Origin: Pseudocercospora fijiensis CIRAD86
Taxonomy: Eukaryota; Ascomycota; Dothideomycetes; Mycosphaerellales; Mycosphaerellaceae
Reading direction: 5' to 3'
Assembly: GCF_000340215.1 (NCBI RefSeq)
Contig: NW_006921544.1
Location: 1,022,599-1,086,598 of the forward strand
Length of the DNA stretch: 64,000 nucleotides
Shown here: one piece after another, positions 12,001-24,500 of the stretch
Numbering within the stretch: position 1 is the stretch's first letter
How the letters are laid out: each line of letters starts with the position of its first letter
Notes under the pieces: generated by a model
Databases searched by the model: none
What the model was told of the DNA's origin: nothing
The model's input: the letters and a program-made list of their open reading frames with translations, nothing else
Translations under genes and position numbers: made by a program

Positions 12001-12760
12001 CGTCCGACGCTAACTCTAAGAAGCGTCGATCCTTTTATAAAAAGAGAGATCGTACTAAGTTTAGTAAGTATAGTAAGAATAAGCGTAGCTCTAAGGGATA
12101 TCGCGACGCTCCTTACTAATTATCGAAGTTAAAGTACTACTCTAGTAAGAAGAGCCGCCGCTTTTATAGCTTAAGCTACGGCTCGGAAAAGAAGAAGGCG
12201 TCTTTAAAGCGTAAGCGTAGTCTAGAATCTAAAGAGGACGAGGAGGAGTTTGTCTCTAAATAGGAGTCCTATAAGAAGTATAAGAAGAAATATAGCGATA
12301 GCTGCTAATATACTCGTCGTAGTCGCTACGCTACGTCTTCTAAGGATAGTAACTAATTATAGGTAGGAGAAGGGATATATATATCCTAGGGCCTACTAGG
12401 TTATCGACGATATAGTCTTATCGTTAACTATATATATTAGCTATATATAGTATAGAAGAGGTCGGTTATAGTAGTCTAGGGCTATTATATAGCTTAATTA
12501 GAGTTACCTAATCGGTGCTTTAAGAGCTACTTAACTACGATTAAAATAATATATAACTCGGGTTATATTTATTCTCCTTATCTTAATATAGGTATCTTCC
12601 TACCCTATAGCTACCCGTTATAGGCGTATCTACGATAATTATTACGAATAGACGTAATTACTACTAGCTATAGTCTACGATACGACCTATAGGAAATATA
12701 CCTAAGGGCTACTATTCCGCGGTAAGCGGTACCCTAGATATTCTAGTATATACTTACTCT
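9070..12760. other. Unrecognised RIP-mutated block
   Basis: Rich in TA and CG, with almost no CA or TG. Short stretches look like former coding sequence on the plus strand, for example around 9270-9480 and 11180-11530, where the only stops in a frame are RIP-type. I cannot assign a family. At its right end it runs into a direct repeat. It may be the body of one or more dead transposons. Confidence 0.45.
11740..12360 (+). pseudogene. Remnant of a Ser/Lys/Arg-rich protein
   Basis: One plus-strand frame is unusually open. It encodes first a Ser/Glu/Asp-rich stretch (about 11880-12020) and then long runs of Lys, Arg, Ser and Tyr (about 12020-12350), with a few RIP-type stops. Such charged low-complexity tails occur in nucleic-acid-binding proteins and in some retroelement gag proteins, but I recognise no domain. 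The start is not determinable. Composition is the only evidence. Confidence 0.45.
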
Positions 12761-13140
12761 TATTCTAGCTATATCTATATACTTAATTTCCGTAGGATCG
12801 TTCTAGCGAAATACGAGAAGTCCCGTAAACCCCTATCGGGTCGTACCGTTAACTGTAGCAATTATATAGGAAATAAAAAGTGCTCTAATTTTAGCGGAGA
12901 TATATCGTATATATAACTTATAGTAATATCGACCGAGTATTATATCTCTAGTTAATAGAGATATAGGAGTTACTTAAATTATCCCGCGTATATATCGCGC
13001 CCTTAGCGGATAGCGCGATATAGATATTATTAGACGGCCGTTACGTATAGCAAATAAGCTAGTAGAACCGTCGAGAAATTTTAGTTAGTATCTATAGAGG
13101 ACCTATACGAGCTCGGATATTAGTAAACAAACAAATAAAT
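12761..13140. repeat. Direct repeat, left copy (possible LTR or element end)
   Basis: Matches 15756-16037 continued at 25858-25946 once the LINE insertion is removed. The closest block includes AATAAAAAGTGCTCTAATTT and the bases after it. Both copies end in (ACAA)n-like runs, in which CA is oddly preserved. The two copies start about 3.0 kb apart. They could be LTRs of a ~3.4-kb element or the ends of two tandem elements. Confidence 0.65.
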
Positions 13141-15449
13141 AAAAGTTAGGTTCTACTCTACTAGCTAGTAGCGGAGCTTATCGGTATATTCTTAGTCCTA
13201 ATACGCACTTCGTACTATATAGTTTGTACGACGAGCTTAAACTCTTAGCCTTTCGTCCTCTAACTAGATACCTACCCTAGGCTACTACTACTAAGATACG
13301 TAATTCCGACTAGACTTATACTAGCGCCGATAGTAGGCGGTATTCTACTAAGAGACGCTCTATTATACTAGTAAGCGACTACGCTCTACCCGCTTATACG
13401 ATATAGATAACTAGAACAATATCTCGCGGTACAAATAGAGAGTAAAAGTTAAAAGGAGAGCTAGTACGCCTTATACTACGACTTACGTCGGATTCGGTAT
13501 ATTATAGATACCTAGAGCCACCTAATAGGTTAGATAACTAGGCTTATAGGTCTTCTTTCTACTCGAGGAATAGACAAAGCTTTAATAAGCTCGTTATTAG
13601 TCTAAAGGTATAGATATTATTACTCCTTAGGAGGCGCTAGCCGTATTTACCGATAAGCAATTCTATAAACTATAGGGGAGTTATATCCGTATACCTACTA
13701 CTACGCTAGAGAAAGATACTACGACGATAGACGTAGCTTAATTAGTAGCCTTACTATAGGGTAGCATTTCTCTAAGGACTATACTAGAGAAAGATACTAT
13801 ACTAATAGAGGTATCTATATCCGGATCGTTACTATAGCGTAACCCTACTATAGGTAGTATACCTAGCCTAACTCTGCCTAATTAACGCTAATATAGCGAT
13901 TATAAAAGCCCTTACGGCTCGAACTCCGATTACGAGCTATAAATTACGCCCTAGAGATCGCCTAGCGGTAATAGCGATAATAGCGATTCCGACTTAATAG
14001 TACTAAGTATTCGGCCTAACGACCGTAGCCCTAGTAAGGCTAAGCGTACGCCTAGCGCTCTTAACCCTACGCTATTAAAGAGGCGGCCTAAGGTAGGATA
14101 TATACGTACCTCGGTATAAATAATAATCTACGCTAACGTAATAAGTAGGTAAAGGCGCGCTAACCTTCGTATAAGCCGCCGGGCGGTAGTAAGCTACTAT
14201 TTATTAACGTTAGCGTGTAGAGTAGTAAGCGACAAATTATAGAAAAGCCTTTTATAGAGAGCGCTCTTTTAGCTATCTATAACTATCTACTATAATATAT
14301 AAGTACGAAGCGAATAGAGTAGATACCCTAGTAATAGAGTAAGATTAAAGGCCTCGTTACGGGTTTCTTCGAAGTTAAGACCTATATAATACTCGGGGAG
14401 TAGATTAAGTAGTAGAACGAGTTGTTAGTCGTATAGTAATATAGCAACCGGGCGTATTTAGACTATAACTAGGAATCTCCGCCGGCGTCTATTATCTTAA
14501 CTATATCCGGATTAGTAAAATTATTTACCGATTACTACGGTACCTAGTCTTAGTCGACCCTCGAGATATATATATATACTATTACGTCTTCTACGGCGTT
14601 TTACGAGGGTTTTACGGCCCTAGAGTAGTAGATCGAAGGTAGCGATACTTATAAACTCTAGATTATAGCGCAAGTTAACCCTATAAAGTATAGTATATCC
14701 GATCTAATTATAACCCTTACGTAGAGGAAGTTCGTTAAATAAGCGATATACCGACTTACTACGAATAGAACTTAAAATAAGAGAGACGATTAATTAGAGC
14801 TAGTAACACTTATTAATAATACTATTATATCGGGTTGTTTCTTCTATTAGTTTAAGAAAGCCGGTCTTCTAGGGCTCTATAGCCTATTCGGAGCTTTTAA
14901 CTAGAGACATTAGTAAGTTAAGATAAGAAATAGGGGCCCTATAAATTATATACTAACTTAATATATAGTCCTAACTAGATTAGCGCCGAAGTAGTCTACT
15001 TAATATTAAAGGTTCTCGCTACGGCGGGACCGCTCGTATTAGACTTAGATAAGTAGCTAAAAGAGTCTATAGTCGATCTAGTACTCGACTATCGTCTAAT
15101 TAGGCCGATAACTATCGAGTACCTAAATAAGGACGCTAGTAGCAAAGGTATATTAATTTACGAGTTATACCTACTAGTTAACGCGCCTAGATCGCTCTTA
15201 GTAGCTCTATTTACGGACGAGAATTCCGAGATTACGATATTCGATACTATAGGTACCGCTAAGGTAGATAAACTCGTCGCTCGCTATACCTAGAACGTAG
15301 GTAAGGGTATCTATAATAACGAGTATAGCGACGGAGACGAATTAGTTAGCGACGAGGACGATATCGACGCTAAGGACCTCGACGATAGCGAATTAGTCGG
15401 CGGCGTAGAGAATATCGAAGTTAAGGATCTCGACGAGCTACTATACTAA
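13141..15449 (+). pseudogene. Unrecognised dead gene between the direct repeats, acidic C-terminus
   Basis: The sequence between the direct repeats reads as former plus-strand coding sequence with RIP-type stops. The last 80 or so codons are open in one frame, rich in Asp, Glu and Val, and end in TAA at 15447-15449. The segment near 14340-14760 is open in a different frame and rich in Trp-derived stops, so a frameshift, an intron or two separate frames must intervene. No family is recognised. Its position between direct repeats suggests it belongs to the same mobile element, but no polymerase or integrase motif could be found. Confidence 0.4.
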
Positions 15450-15755
15450 TCGTAATATATAGGGATTATACCTAGGGCTTAGCTATAATTAGGGTTATCG
15501 GCTCTAGATATCGTAAATAAAGATCTAACGCTTTCTTATAGAGATACTATTATACCTAATCCCTACTTCTTTCGTATCTAGTAGTCTACTAAGATACCGT
15601 AGGGTTTACTAATATAGGTATATTAACCGCTATCTACGCTACGGCTCCTAATTAATATACCTATAGGCTATAATAGTACGGCGAGTATACTATACGTAGT
15701 ATAGTCTCTACCTACTCCTAAATCTTAATAAAGACCCGTATTGTCTTACCGTTAC

Positions 15756-16037
15756 TATTCTAGCCGTATCTATATACTTAATTTCTATAGAACCGCCCTA
15801 GCGAAAGGTAGGAAGTCCCGTAGACCCCTATCGGATCGTACCGTTAACCGTACTAATTGTATAGGAAATAAAAAGTGCTCTAATTTTAGCGGAGATATAT
15901 CGTATATGTAATTCGTAGTAATATAGACCGAGGACTATATCTCTAATTAATAGAGATATAGGGGTTGCTATAGTTATATTACGTAGATATACCGCCCTAG
16001 TAGTATAGGGATAATATTAGATAGCCGTAATATATAG
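15756..16037. repeat. Direct repeat, right copy, first part
   Basis: Homologous to 12761 onward and interrupted at 16037 by LINE copy C. The rest of this repeat continues at 25858-25946. Confidence 0.65.
16022..16037. repeat. Target-site duplication of LINE C, left
   Basis: TAGCCGTAATATATAG, identical over 16 bp to 25842-25857. It sits inside the right-hand direct repeat. Confidence 0.85.
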
Positions 16038-16068
16038 ATAGATAGATAGATATTTTATTTGCCTGTTA

Positions 16069-16085
16069 TAGTGCCTTTCGGCCTA
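16069..16085 (-). other. LINE C 3' UTR hairpin with GAAA loop
   Basis: The complement of TAGGCC-GAAA-GGC-A-CTA, the same stem with a bulged A as in the other copies, close to the (GATA)n end. Confidence 0.7.
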
Positions 16086-17126
16086 TGTAGGTCCGTTTCT
16101 ATGTATTGTTTTAGGTAGGAAACTAACTTAGTTAGTAAAAACCTCCCTCCTATCCTATTTATAAGTGTTAATCTTCCTCGTTTCCCTGTTTTCCTTCCTC
16201 TAGGGTATACTAGTGTTATAGTTGTTACCCTCTAACTACCTTACCTGCTACCTTACCCTTCTTTCCCCCTCTTCTTCCCTCCTTCTTATCTACTCCTTAG
16301 TTTCCTTTGCTAGTACGAATTGTTATATAAATCCCTATTTAATAATCTACTTTACTATCCTCTTTAGGTCTTCTTTACTCTAGATTAGCTTATCGTATTC
16401 CCTTTCTATTGCTTTTAGTCTCTAATTACTTCTACCTTCTAACTATTAAGGGTAGACTAGCAGTATATACTTAGGGTTCTAAGACTAGTAGCTATATTAG
16501 TAAGCTCTACTTTCAATTCCTAGGACGTTTCTTCTAAACAGGTAAGATCTAAGTCTAATATATTTAGATCTAATTTAGATAGCTAGGCTTGCCTCGGCCT
16601 TATTTAGGTCCTTATAGAGCTAGTAGTTGTGTTAACTAAATTTAATTAGTGCCTTTAGGGTTCCTAGTCTAACTTGTGTTTTGTTCTATTCCTACTCCTA
16701 TAGGTATCTAGCAATTGATTCTACTAGGCTTTATTTCTCTCCCTTTAGCTTGTCTTCCTTCGGCCTTATATTTAGTCCCTAAAGCTCTTTCTCTAGCATT
16801 TCTCTTATTAAGACTCTATATTGCTCTAGGTCTTTAACTTTCTAGGGAGTTATTTGTAGTCTGTCTCGCCTCCTAGTCCTAATATATTAGGCTTTTATCT
16901 TATCTAGTGCCTTTTAAATAGTCTATTAGGCTAGGTATTCTATTGTCTTTACTACATATTAGTGTCTTAGTCCCTTGAAGTATTGTTTGACTAGTAGGAT
17001 CCCTAATTCCATTTCTACTACCCTTGTTAGTATAGTTTTATATACTCCTAGGATTTTCTTTAGGCTTTAGGTTTAGGACCTACTAACTAGTTACTTAATC
17101 CTCTTTAGTGTTTTCTCCTAGGCTGT

Positions 17127-17142
17127 CTATATCTATGCTCTA
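17127..17142. repeat. Target-site duplication of LINE B, left
   Basis: CTATATCTATGCTCTA. The right copy at 22018-22033 differs by one RIP-type G/A change. Copy D carries the same stretch uninterrupted near 43865, which shows the empty site. Confidence 0.85.
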
Positions 17143-17287
17143 ATCGGAAAAAATAGCAACGAACAATCAGAAACGAAGGGAAGACAGTTAAGAAGGAAGG
17201 GAGGACGAATAGAAAGTACTATATACTAGGGCAGAGGAGGTACTAAAGGCGGAAGATAGAAGAACCCCTAAGAGGGCATATAGGATA

Positions 17288-18445
17288 ATAATCTTAGAAC
17301 TCCTTAGAGGACTAAAAGCAATCTATAACTAGGCAAGCTACGTAATTATAAAGGTAGCTAATACAGTCGCAGTAAAGATTACGAAGAAACAATAGGAAAC
17401 AAGCCTAAACTACCGCACCTAGGTAGTAGTAGCTAGTTAGAAGGCGCTAAAACCCCCGAGGATAGTAGTTAGAGTCTATATTACGGACCTATAAGAGCAA
17501 AAGGAAATCTAAGGACTTATAGGGAAAGAGATTATAGAAAGAATTATAGTTAAAGAGGTAATTAGGGCTAGGAACGAAGGAAAAGGGGTAATTAAGCTAT
17601 TTATAGTACAAGAGTAGGACAAAAAGAAGCTAGAAATATAAAAAGAATAGACAACTAAGATAGGGAAAACAGTAAAGGTCTCCTAATAGCAATTTATAAT
17701 TATAGCCTATAGTATAATAAGAAGCTTTAAGGAAGAATAGGATATTAGGAGCCTATAGAGACAAAACTAAGCTATATGCCTAGGCCTAAAGATTATAAAA
17801 GTAGTATAGATTAAAAGGAAAATCGAAGTGACTAAGAAGCAGTCTTCCCTAATTATCTAGGTAGGGAGTATAGAGCAAGCTAATATAGTACTAGACTAGG
17901 GGTTGTTCTAGGACTATAAGAGATTAGAAACAGAGATATATAGAAGCAACTATAGGATAATACAGTACTTTAAATGTTAACACTATAGACACTTAGCAGC
18001 TAAGTGTATAAAGACAACTAATACCTGCTCCTATTATATAGGGGATTACTAGGTTAAAGAATGCAAGGTATATAAGGGAGAAGCAAGATATATATACTAT
18101 ACTAAAAGACACCCCTCTTAGGCGAAGGAATGCCTAGTAAGAATATAGGCAGCGAGGAAGGCAAAGGAAGCTAGAATTAATATACTAAAAAGATATATAA
18201 TAAGCTAGGGTAGCTAGGTATAGAAGCAACCTAGCTAAGTGCTACAAAAGAGGTCTAGACAAGATAATAGGTTTATATTTAGGGCCTTACTAGTATAAGA
18301 GAATCACTAGCAACTAGGGAGACTAAGATACCTTAACATTATAGGAAAGGAAGTAGGGCAGATAAAGCTTAGTTAAATGTTAGTCTAAAGTAAGGGAAGA
18401 CTAAAGGAAAACTTATAGGGAAATAATATAGACGAAACCTAATAA
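17288..18445 (+). pseudogene. LINE B ORF1, zinc-knuckle protein
   Basis: Colinear with copy A ORF1. The ATG kept in A is ATA here. The CCHC knuckle begins at 17966 with its first Cys changed to Tyr, whereas the second knuckle keeps one Cys that A has lost. The stop overlaps the mutated ORF2 start. The true start may lie upstream of 17288, because the frame stays readable back to about 17165. Confidence 0.75.
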
Positions 18446-21400
18446 ACATTATAATATTACTAAACATTATATAGTATAATGTTAATAAGAGCAAAGATAA
18501 GGTATAAAGGAGCTTCCTTTAAGTACTAAACCTAAAAGAACATTACATTATTGCAATCTAAGAGCCCTAGCTCAACCTATATATAAAGAGACTAGCAACA
18601 GTTAAAGACCTAAGATACTACCTAATTATCTATAACTAAGGAGCCCTAAGGACATATATCTATATTAGTAAGGAGATAGATATAGAAACCTAGCAGGCTA
18701 TACTATAGGAGGATAGGGACCTAATATTAGTTTAAGTAGAGACATCCTAAGATACACTCTAAGTCTACTATATATACAACCTACTACTAGACTTAAGAAG
18801 CAGTACCTAACTAAAAACCCTAGAAAGACTACCTAGAGTTATTTAGGGGAATACCTACTAAATCCTACTTAGGGATTTTAACCTCTACTACCCCCTCTAG
18901 GGCTTAGACTTTACCCTAGCTTACTACTTCCTAGTAGGAAGACTGATTAATATATTAGAGAGGGAAGAAATAGAAATTGTTACCCTAAAGGGACTAATTA
19001 CTTAGGAGGCAAGAGGAAGCAGTAGTATACTAGACCTATACTTTGTATTATATTAGATTAGGAATAGGATTACAAGATATAGGATTAACTAGGAACTAGA
19101 AGAATTATTAGACTACTTCCCGGTACAGATTGAACTAAATGTCTAAGCCAATTAGGAAAGGGAACTAGAGGAGAAGCTTAACTAGAAGGGTACCTAATAG
19201 GGTAGGATTAGGGAGGAACTAGAAAGGGACCTAAAACTAGAGGAACTCTTAATAAAGTACCTACTAAGGCTAGAGGATATTAACAAAGTAGTAGAAGAAC
19301 TAATAGGAATCCTAAAATAGGTAGCTAGAAAGCATACCCTAGTAAAGAAACATTCACTATACTAGCAACTATACTAGACTAGTAAATATATAAGGAAGGT
19401 TAAAGTAGTAAGGAAGGCTAGGAGGTAGTAGATACAAACCTATATCTAGGAAGTATAGGACAACTATAACAAAGCCTACTAGGAAAAGAAGATCTAGATT
19501 AAGAAAGACAAGATATAAGAATAGAGATCTATAATAGGAATAATTATAAAGAAACTAGAAGAGATATAGAGGATAGCTAAATAGGCAAGGAGACCTAAAT
19601 AGGATAAGGACATACTACTACAATTCCCGGACATTATAGACTAATAAGGACAAATATAGACTATAATAGAAGGGAAAGTAAGAGCCCTAGGCTAACACGT
19701 CTTCTATAGAAAAGTATAAGCAGACCTATTAGATATAAGGGAGATAGAACAAGAGACTCTACTACTAGGTATACTAAGAGATACCTAGGTTAAACCCGAA
19801 ACTATTGAAAAGATCCTAAAGAAAATTCTAGGTAATAAGGCACTAGGAGAAGACAAGATCTATAACAAACTTCTAAAAGTATATAGGAAGGGGCTAGCCC
19901 TAGCACTAGCTAATATCTTTTTATAAAGCCTAGTACTAGGATACTACCTAAGACTATTTAGGAAGTCCCTAATAGTAGTACTAAGGAAGCCCTAGAAGGA
20001 AGACTATATACAGCTTAAGGCCTATAGACTAATAGCCCTACTTAATATAATAGGTAAGGTACTAGAAAAAATTGTCGCTAAAAGGCTAATAACCTTTACC
20101 GAGGAAAGGAATATCCTTCTTAAAGGCTAGATAGGAGGAAGAAAGAAAAGGTTAATACTAATAGCTATAGAACTAATTATAGAACAGATTAAGTATATCT
20201 AGCACTATAGTTAAAACTAGGTAGCAACCCTCCTCTCCCTTAATATCTTAGGAGCCTTTAATAATATCTCCTATAAAAGGCTCCTATATATACTTAAATA
20301 GAAAGCTATACTAAACTAGATAGTCTAATTTATCTAGTCCTTCCTATAGGAAAGATTAACACAGCTTATTTTAGGCAAATTCAAATTAGACCTAATACTA
20401 ACTAAAAAGGGAATCCCTTAAGGATTAATACTCTCCCTAATCCTCTTCCTTATCTTTATAGTAGACCTACTCCTACTCCTAGAATCAAAAAACATATTAG
20501 CATTAGAGTTTATAGATAATACGAACATCCTAGCCTAGTCTAAGACAATAGAAACTAACTATAAGATCCTAGAAGAGAAGTACTAGGAGTATAAAAAATA
20601 GGTAAGGAGGTATAGAGCAAAATTCGCCCTAGAAAAGTACTAGCTTATCTACTTTAGCAAGGCTAAATCAACCTATAATATAAAGCAATCAATTACTATC
20701 TAAGGCTTTAAAACCCAACTATTAGCAGAGCTTAGGGTACTAGGGATCTAGCTAGATCTAAAACTGAATTAAGGACTATAAGTAAAGAAGGCAAAGCAGA
20801 GGGTAGATGCTAATATACAATCCATTAATAGGCTTATAGCCTCTATATAGGGGGCTATATTCGAGAAAGCCAAAGTTATATATAAAGCAATTGTCAAACT
20901 AGCAATGCTATATAGAGTATAGATATAGACAGCCTAAGAGAAAACACTAAAGAGGATTGAACAACTAGTTAGTAGGTCCTAAACCTAAAGCCTAAAGAAA
21001 ATCCTAGGAGTATACAAAACTATACTAATAAGGGTAGTAGAAATGGAATTAGGGATCCTACTAGTCAAACAATACTTTAAGGGACTAAGACACTAATATA
21101 TAGCAAAGACAATAGAATACCTAGCCTAACAGACTATCTAAAAGGCACTAGACAAGATAAAAGCCTAGTATATTAGGACTAGGAGGCGAGACAGACTACA
21201 AATAACTCCCTAGAAAGTTAAAGACCTAGAGTAATATAGAGTCTTAATAAGAGAAATACTAGAGAAAGAGCTTTAGGGACTAAATATAAGGCTAAAGGAA
21301 GACAAACTAAAGGGAGAGAAACAAAGCCTAGCAGAATCAATTACTAGATACCTATAGGAGTAGGAATAAAATAAAACATAAGTTAGACTAGGAACCCTAA

Positions 21401-21900
21401 AGGCACTAATCAAATTTAGTCAACACAACTACTAGCTCTATAAGGACCTAAATAGGGCCGAGGCAAGCCTAGCTATCTAAATCAGATCTAAACATATTAG
21501 ATTCAGATCTTACCTATTTAGAAGAAACGTCCTAGGAATTAAAAGCAGGGCTTGCTAATATAGCTACTAATCTTAGAACCCTAAGTATATGCTGCTAGTC
21601 TACCCTTAATAGTTAGAAGGCAGAAGTAATTAGAGACTAAAAGCAATAGAAAGGGAATACGACAAGCTAATCTAGAGTAAAGAAGATCTAAAGAGGATAG
21701 TAAAGTGGATTATTAAACAGGGATTTATATAACAATTCGTACTAGTAAGGGAAACTAAGGAGTAGATAAGAAGGAGGGAAGAAGAGGGGGAAAGAAGGGT
21801 AGGGCAGTAGGCAAGGTAGTTAGAGGGTAACAACTATAATACTAGTATACCTTAGAGGAAGGAGAATAAGGAAACAAGGAAGATCAACACTTATAAATAG
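18442..21900 (+). pseudogene. LINE B ORF2, endonuclease / reverse transcriptase
   Basis: 3459 bp, from a mutated start (ATA at 18442) to the conserved TAG at 21898-21900. The endonuclease-like N-terminus, reverse transcriptase and C-terminal extension are as in copy A. The catalytic box at 20509-20520 reads FIDN. It has many stops at former Trp and Gln codons and no frameshift relative to A. It is inactive. Confidence 0.88.
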
Positions 21901-21969
21901 GATAGGAGGGAGGTTTTTACTAACTAAGTTAGTTTCCTACCTAAAACAATATATAGAAACAGACCTATA

Positions 21970-21986
21970 TAGGCCGAAAGGTACTA
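21970..21986 (+). other. LINE B 3' UTR hairpin with GAAA loop
   Basis: Same structure as in A. One C has become T (GGT for GGC), turning a G-C pair into G-T and so keeping the stem. Confidence 0.65.
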
Positions 21987-22017
21987 CAATAGGCGAATGA
22001 AATATCTATCTATCTAT

Positions 22018-22033
22018 CTATATCTATACTCTA
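22018..22033. repeat. Target-site duplication of LINE B, right
   Basis: CTATATCTATACTCTA, following the (TATC)n tail. It matches 17127-17142 with one change. Confidence 0.85.
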
Positions 22034-24500
22034 TATAGCATTGCTAGCTTAACAATTGCTTTATATATAACTTTAGCTTTCTCGAATATAGCCCCCTATA
22101 TAGAGGCTATAAGCCTATTAATGGATTGTATATTAGTATCTGCCCTCTACTTTACCTTCTTTACTTATAGTCCCTAATTCAGTTTTGGATCTAGCTAGAT
22201 CCCTAGTACCCTAAGCTCTACTAATAGTTAGGTTTCAAAGCCTTAGATAGTAATTAATTGCTTTATATTATAGGTTGATTTAGCCTTACTAAAGTAGATA
22301 AGCTAGTACTTTTCTAGGGCGAATTTTGCTCTATACCTCCTTACCTATTTTTTATACTCTTAATACTTCTCTTCTAGGATCTTATAGTTAGTTTCTATTG
22401 TCTTAGACTAGGCTAGGATGTTTGTATTATCTACAAACCCTAATACTAATGTGTTTTTTAATTCTAGAAGTAGGAGTAGGTCTACTATAAAGATAAGGAA
22501 GAGGATTAGGGAGAGTATTAATCCTTAGGGGATTCCCTTTTTAGTTAGTATTAGGTCTAATTTGAATTTGCCTAGAATAAGCTATATTGATCTTTCCTAT
22601 AGGAAGGACTAGATAAATTAGACTATCTAGTTTGGTATAGCTTTCTATTTAAGTATATATAGGAGCCTTTTATAGGAGATATTGTTAAAGGCTCTTAAGA
22701 TATTAAGGGAGAGGAGGGTTACTACCTAGTTTTAACTATAGTGCTAGATATGCTTAATCTGTTCTATAATTAGTTCTATAGCTGTTAGTATTAACCTCTT
22801 CTTTCTTCCTCCTATCTAGCCTTTAGGAAGGATGTTCCTTTCCTCGGTAAAGGTTATTAGCCTTTTAGCGATAATTTTTTCTAGTACCTTACCTATTATA
22901 TTAAGTAGGGCTATTAGTCTATAGGCCTTAAGCTGTATATAGTCTTCCTTCTAGGGCTTCCTTAGCACTACTATTAGGGACTTTCTAAATAGTCTTAGGT
23001 AGTGTCCTAGTACTAGGCTTTATAAAAAGATATTAGCTAGTACTAGGGCTAGCCCCTTCCTATATGCTTTTAGGAGTTTATTATAGATCTTGTCTTCTCC
23101 TAGTGCCTTATTGCCTAGAATTTTCTTTAGGATCCTTTTAATAGTTTCGGGTTTGACCTAGGTATCTCTTAATATGCCTAGTAGTAGAGTCTCTTATTCG
23201 TTCTCCTTTATATCTAATAGGTCTACTTATACTTCTCTATAGAACAAGTAGTAGCCTAGGGCTCTTGCTTTCCCTTCTATTATAGTCTATATTTGTCCTT
23301 ATTAGTCTATAATATCCGGGAATTATAGTAGTATATCCTTGTCCTATTTAGGTCTCCTTACCTATTTAGCTATCCTCTATATCTCCTCTAGTTTCTTTAT
23401 AATTATTCCTATTATAGATCTCTATTCTTATATCTTATCTTTCTTGATCTAGATCTTCTTTTCCTAGTAGGCTTTATTATAGTTGTCCTATACTTCCTAG
23501 GTATAGGTTTATATCTACTGTCTCCTAGCCTTCCTTACTACTTTAACCTTCCTTATATACTTACTAGTCTAGTATAGTTGCTAGTATAGTAAATGTTTCT
23601 TTGCTAGGGTATACTTTCTAGCTACCTATTTTAGGATTCCTATTAGTTCTTCTACTGCCTTATTAATGTCCTCTAGCCTTAGTAGGTACTTTGTTAAGAG
23701 TTCCTCTAGTTTTAGGTCCCTTTCTAGTTCCTCCCTAATCCTGCCCTATTAGGTACCTTTCTAGTTAAGCTTCTCCTCTAGTTCCCTTTCCTAATTAGCT
23801 TAGATATTTAGCTTAATCTATACCGGGAAGTAGTCTAATAATTCTTCTAGTTCCTAGTTAACCCTATATCTTATAATCCTGTTCCTAATCTAATATAATA
23901 CAAAGTATAGGTCTAGTATGCTACTGCTTCCTCTTGCCTCCTAAGTAATTAGTCCCTTTAGGGTAACAATTTCTATTCCTTCCCTCTCTAGTATATTAAT
24001 TAGTCTTCCTACTAGGAAGTAGTAAGCTAGGGTAAAGTCTAAGCCCTAGAGGGGGTAGTAGAGGTTGAAATCCCTAAGTAGGATTTAGTAGGTGTTCCCC
24101 TAGATAACTCTAGGTAGTCTTTCTAGGGTTTTTAGTTAGGTACTGCTTCTTAAGTCTAGTAGTAGGTTGTATATATAGTAGACTTAGAGTATACCTTAGG
24201 ATGTCTCTACTTAAACTAATGTTAGGTCCCTATCCTCCTATAGTATAGCCTACTAGGTTTCTGTATCTATCTCCTTACTAATATAGATATATATCCTTAG
24301 GGCTCCCTAGTTATAGATAATTAGGTAGTATCTTAGGTCTTTAACTATTGCTAGTCTCTTTATATATAGGTTAAGCTAGGGCTCTTAGATTGTAATAATA
24401 TAATGTTCTTTTAGATTTAGTACTTAAAGGAAGCTCCTCTATACCTTGTCTTTGCTCTTGTTGATATTGTACTATATAATATTTAGTAATATTGCAATAT

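Larger units (their letters stand above)
17143..22017 (+). mobile_element. Tad1-like LINE, copy B, full length, nested in copy C
   Basis: A complete plus-strand copy inserted in the ORF2 of minus-strand copy C, so two members of one family lie head to head. It is colinear with copy A at a constant offset of 12962 bases from the common 5' point through the ORF2 stop, so there are no net indels across the coding region. Only 10 bases (17143-17152) precede the common 5' point. It has more RIP changes than A, including CA to TA on the sense strand in places such as the 3' hairpin. Confidence 0.92.

Noticed and set aside
16038..16057. (GATA)n microsatellites at 16038, 42779 and 54871
   Set aside because: These are not independent microsatellites. 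They are the 3' tails of minus-strand LINE copies.
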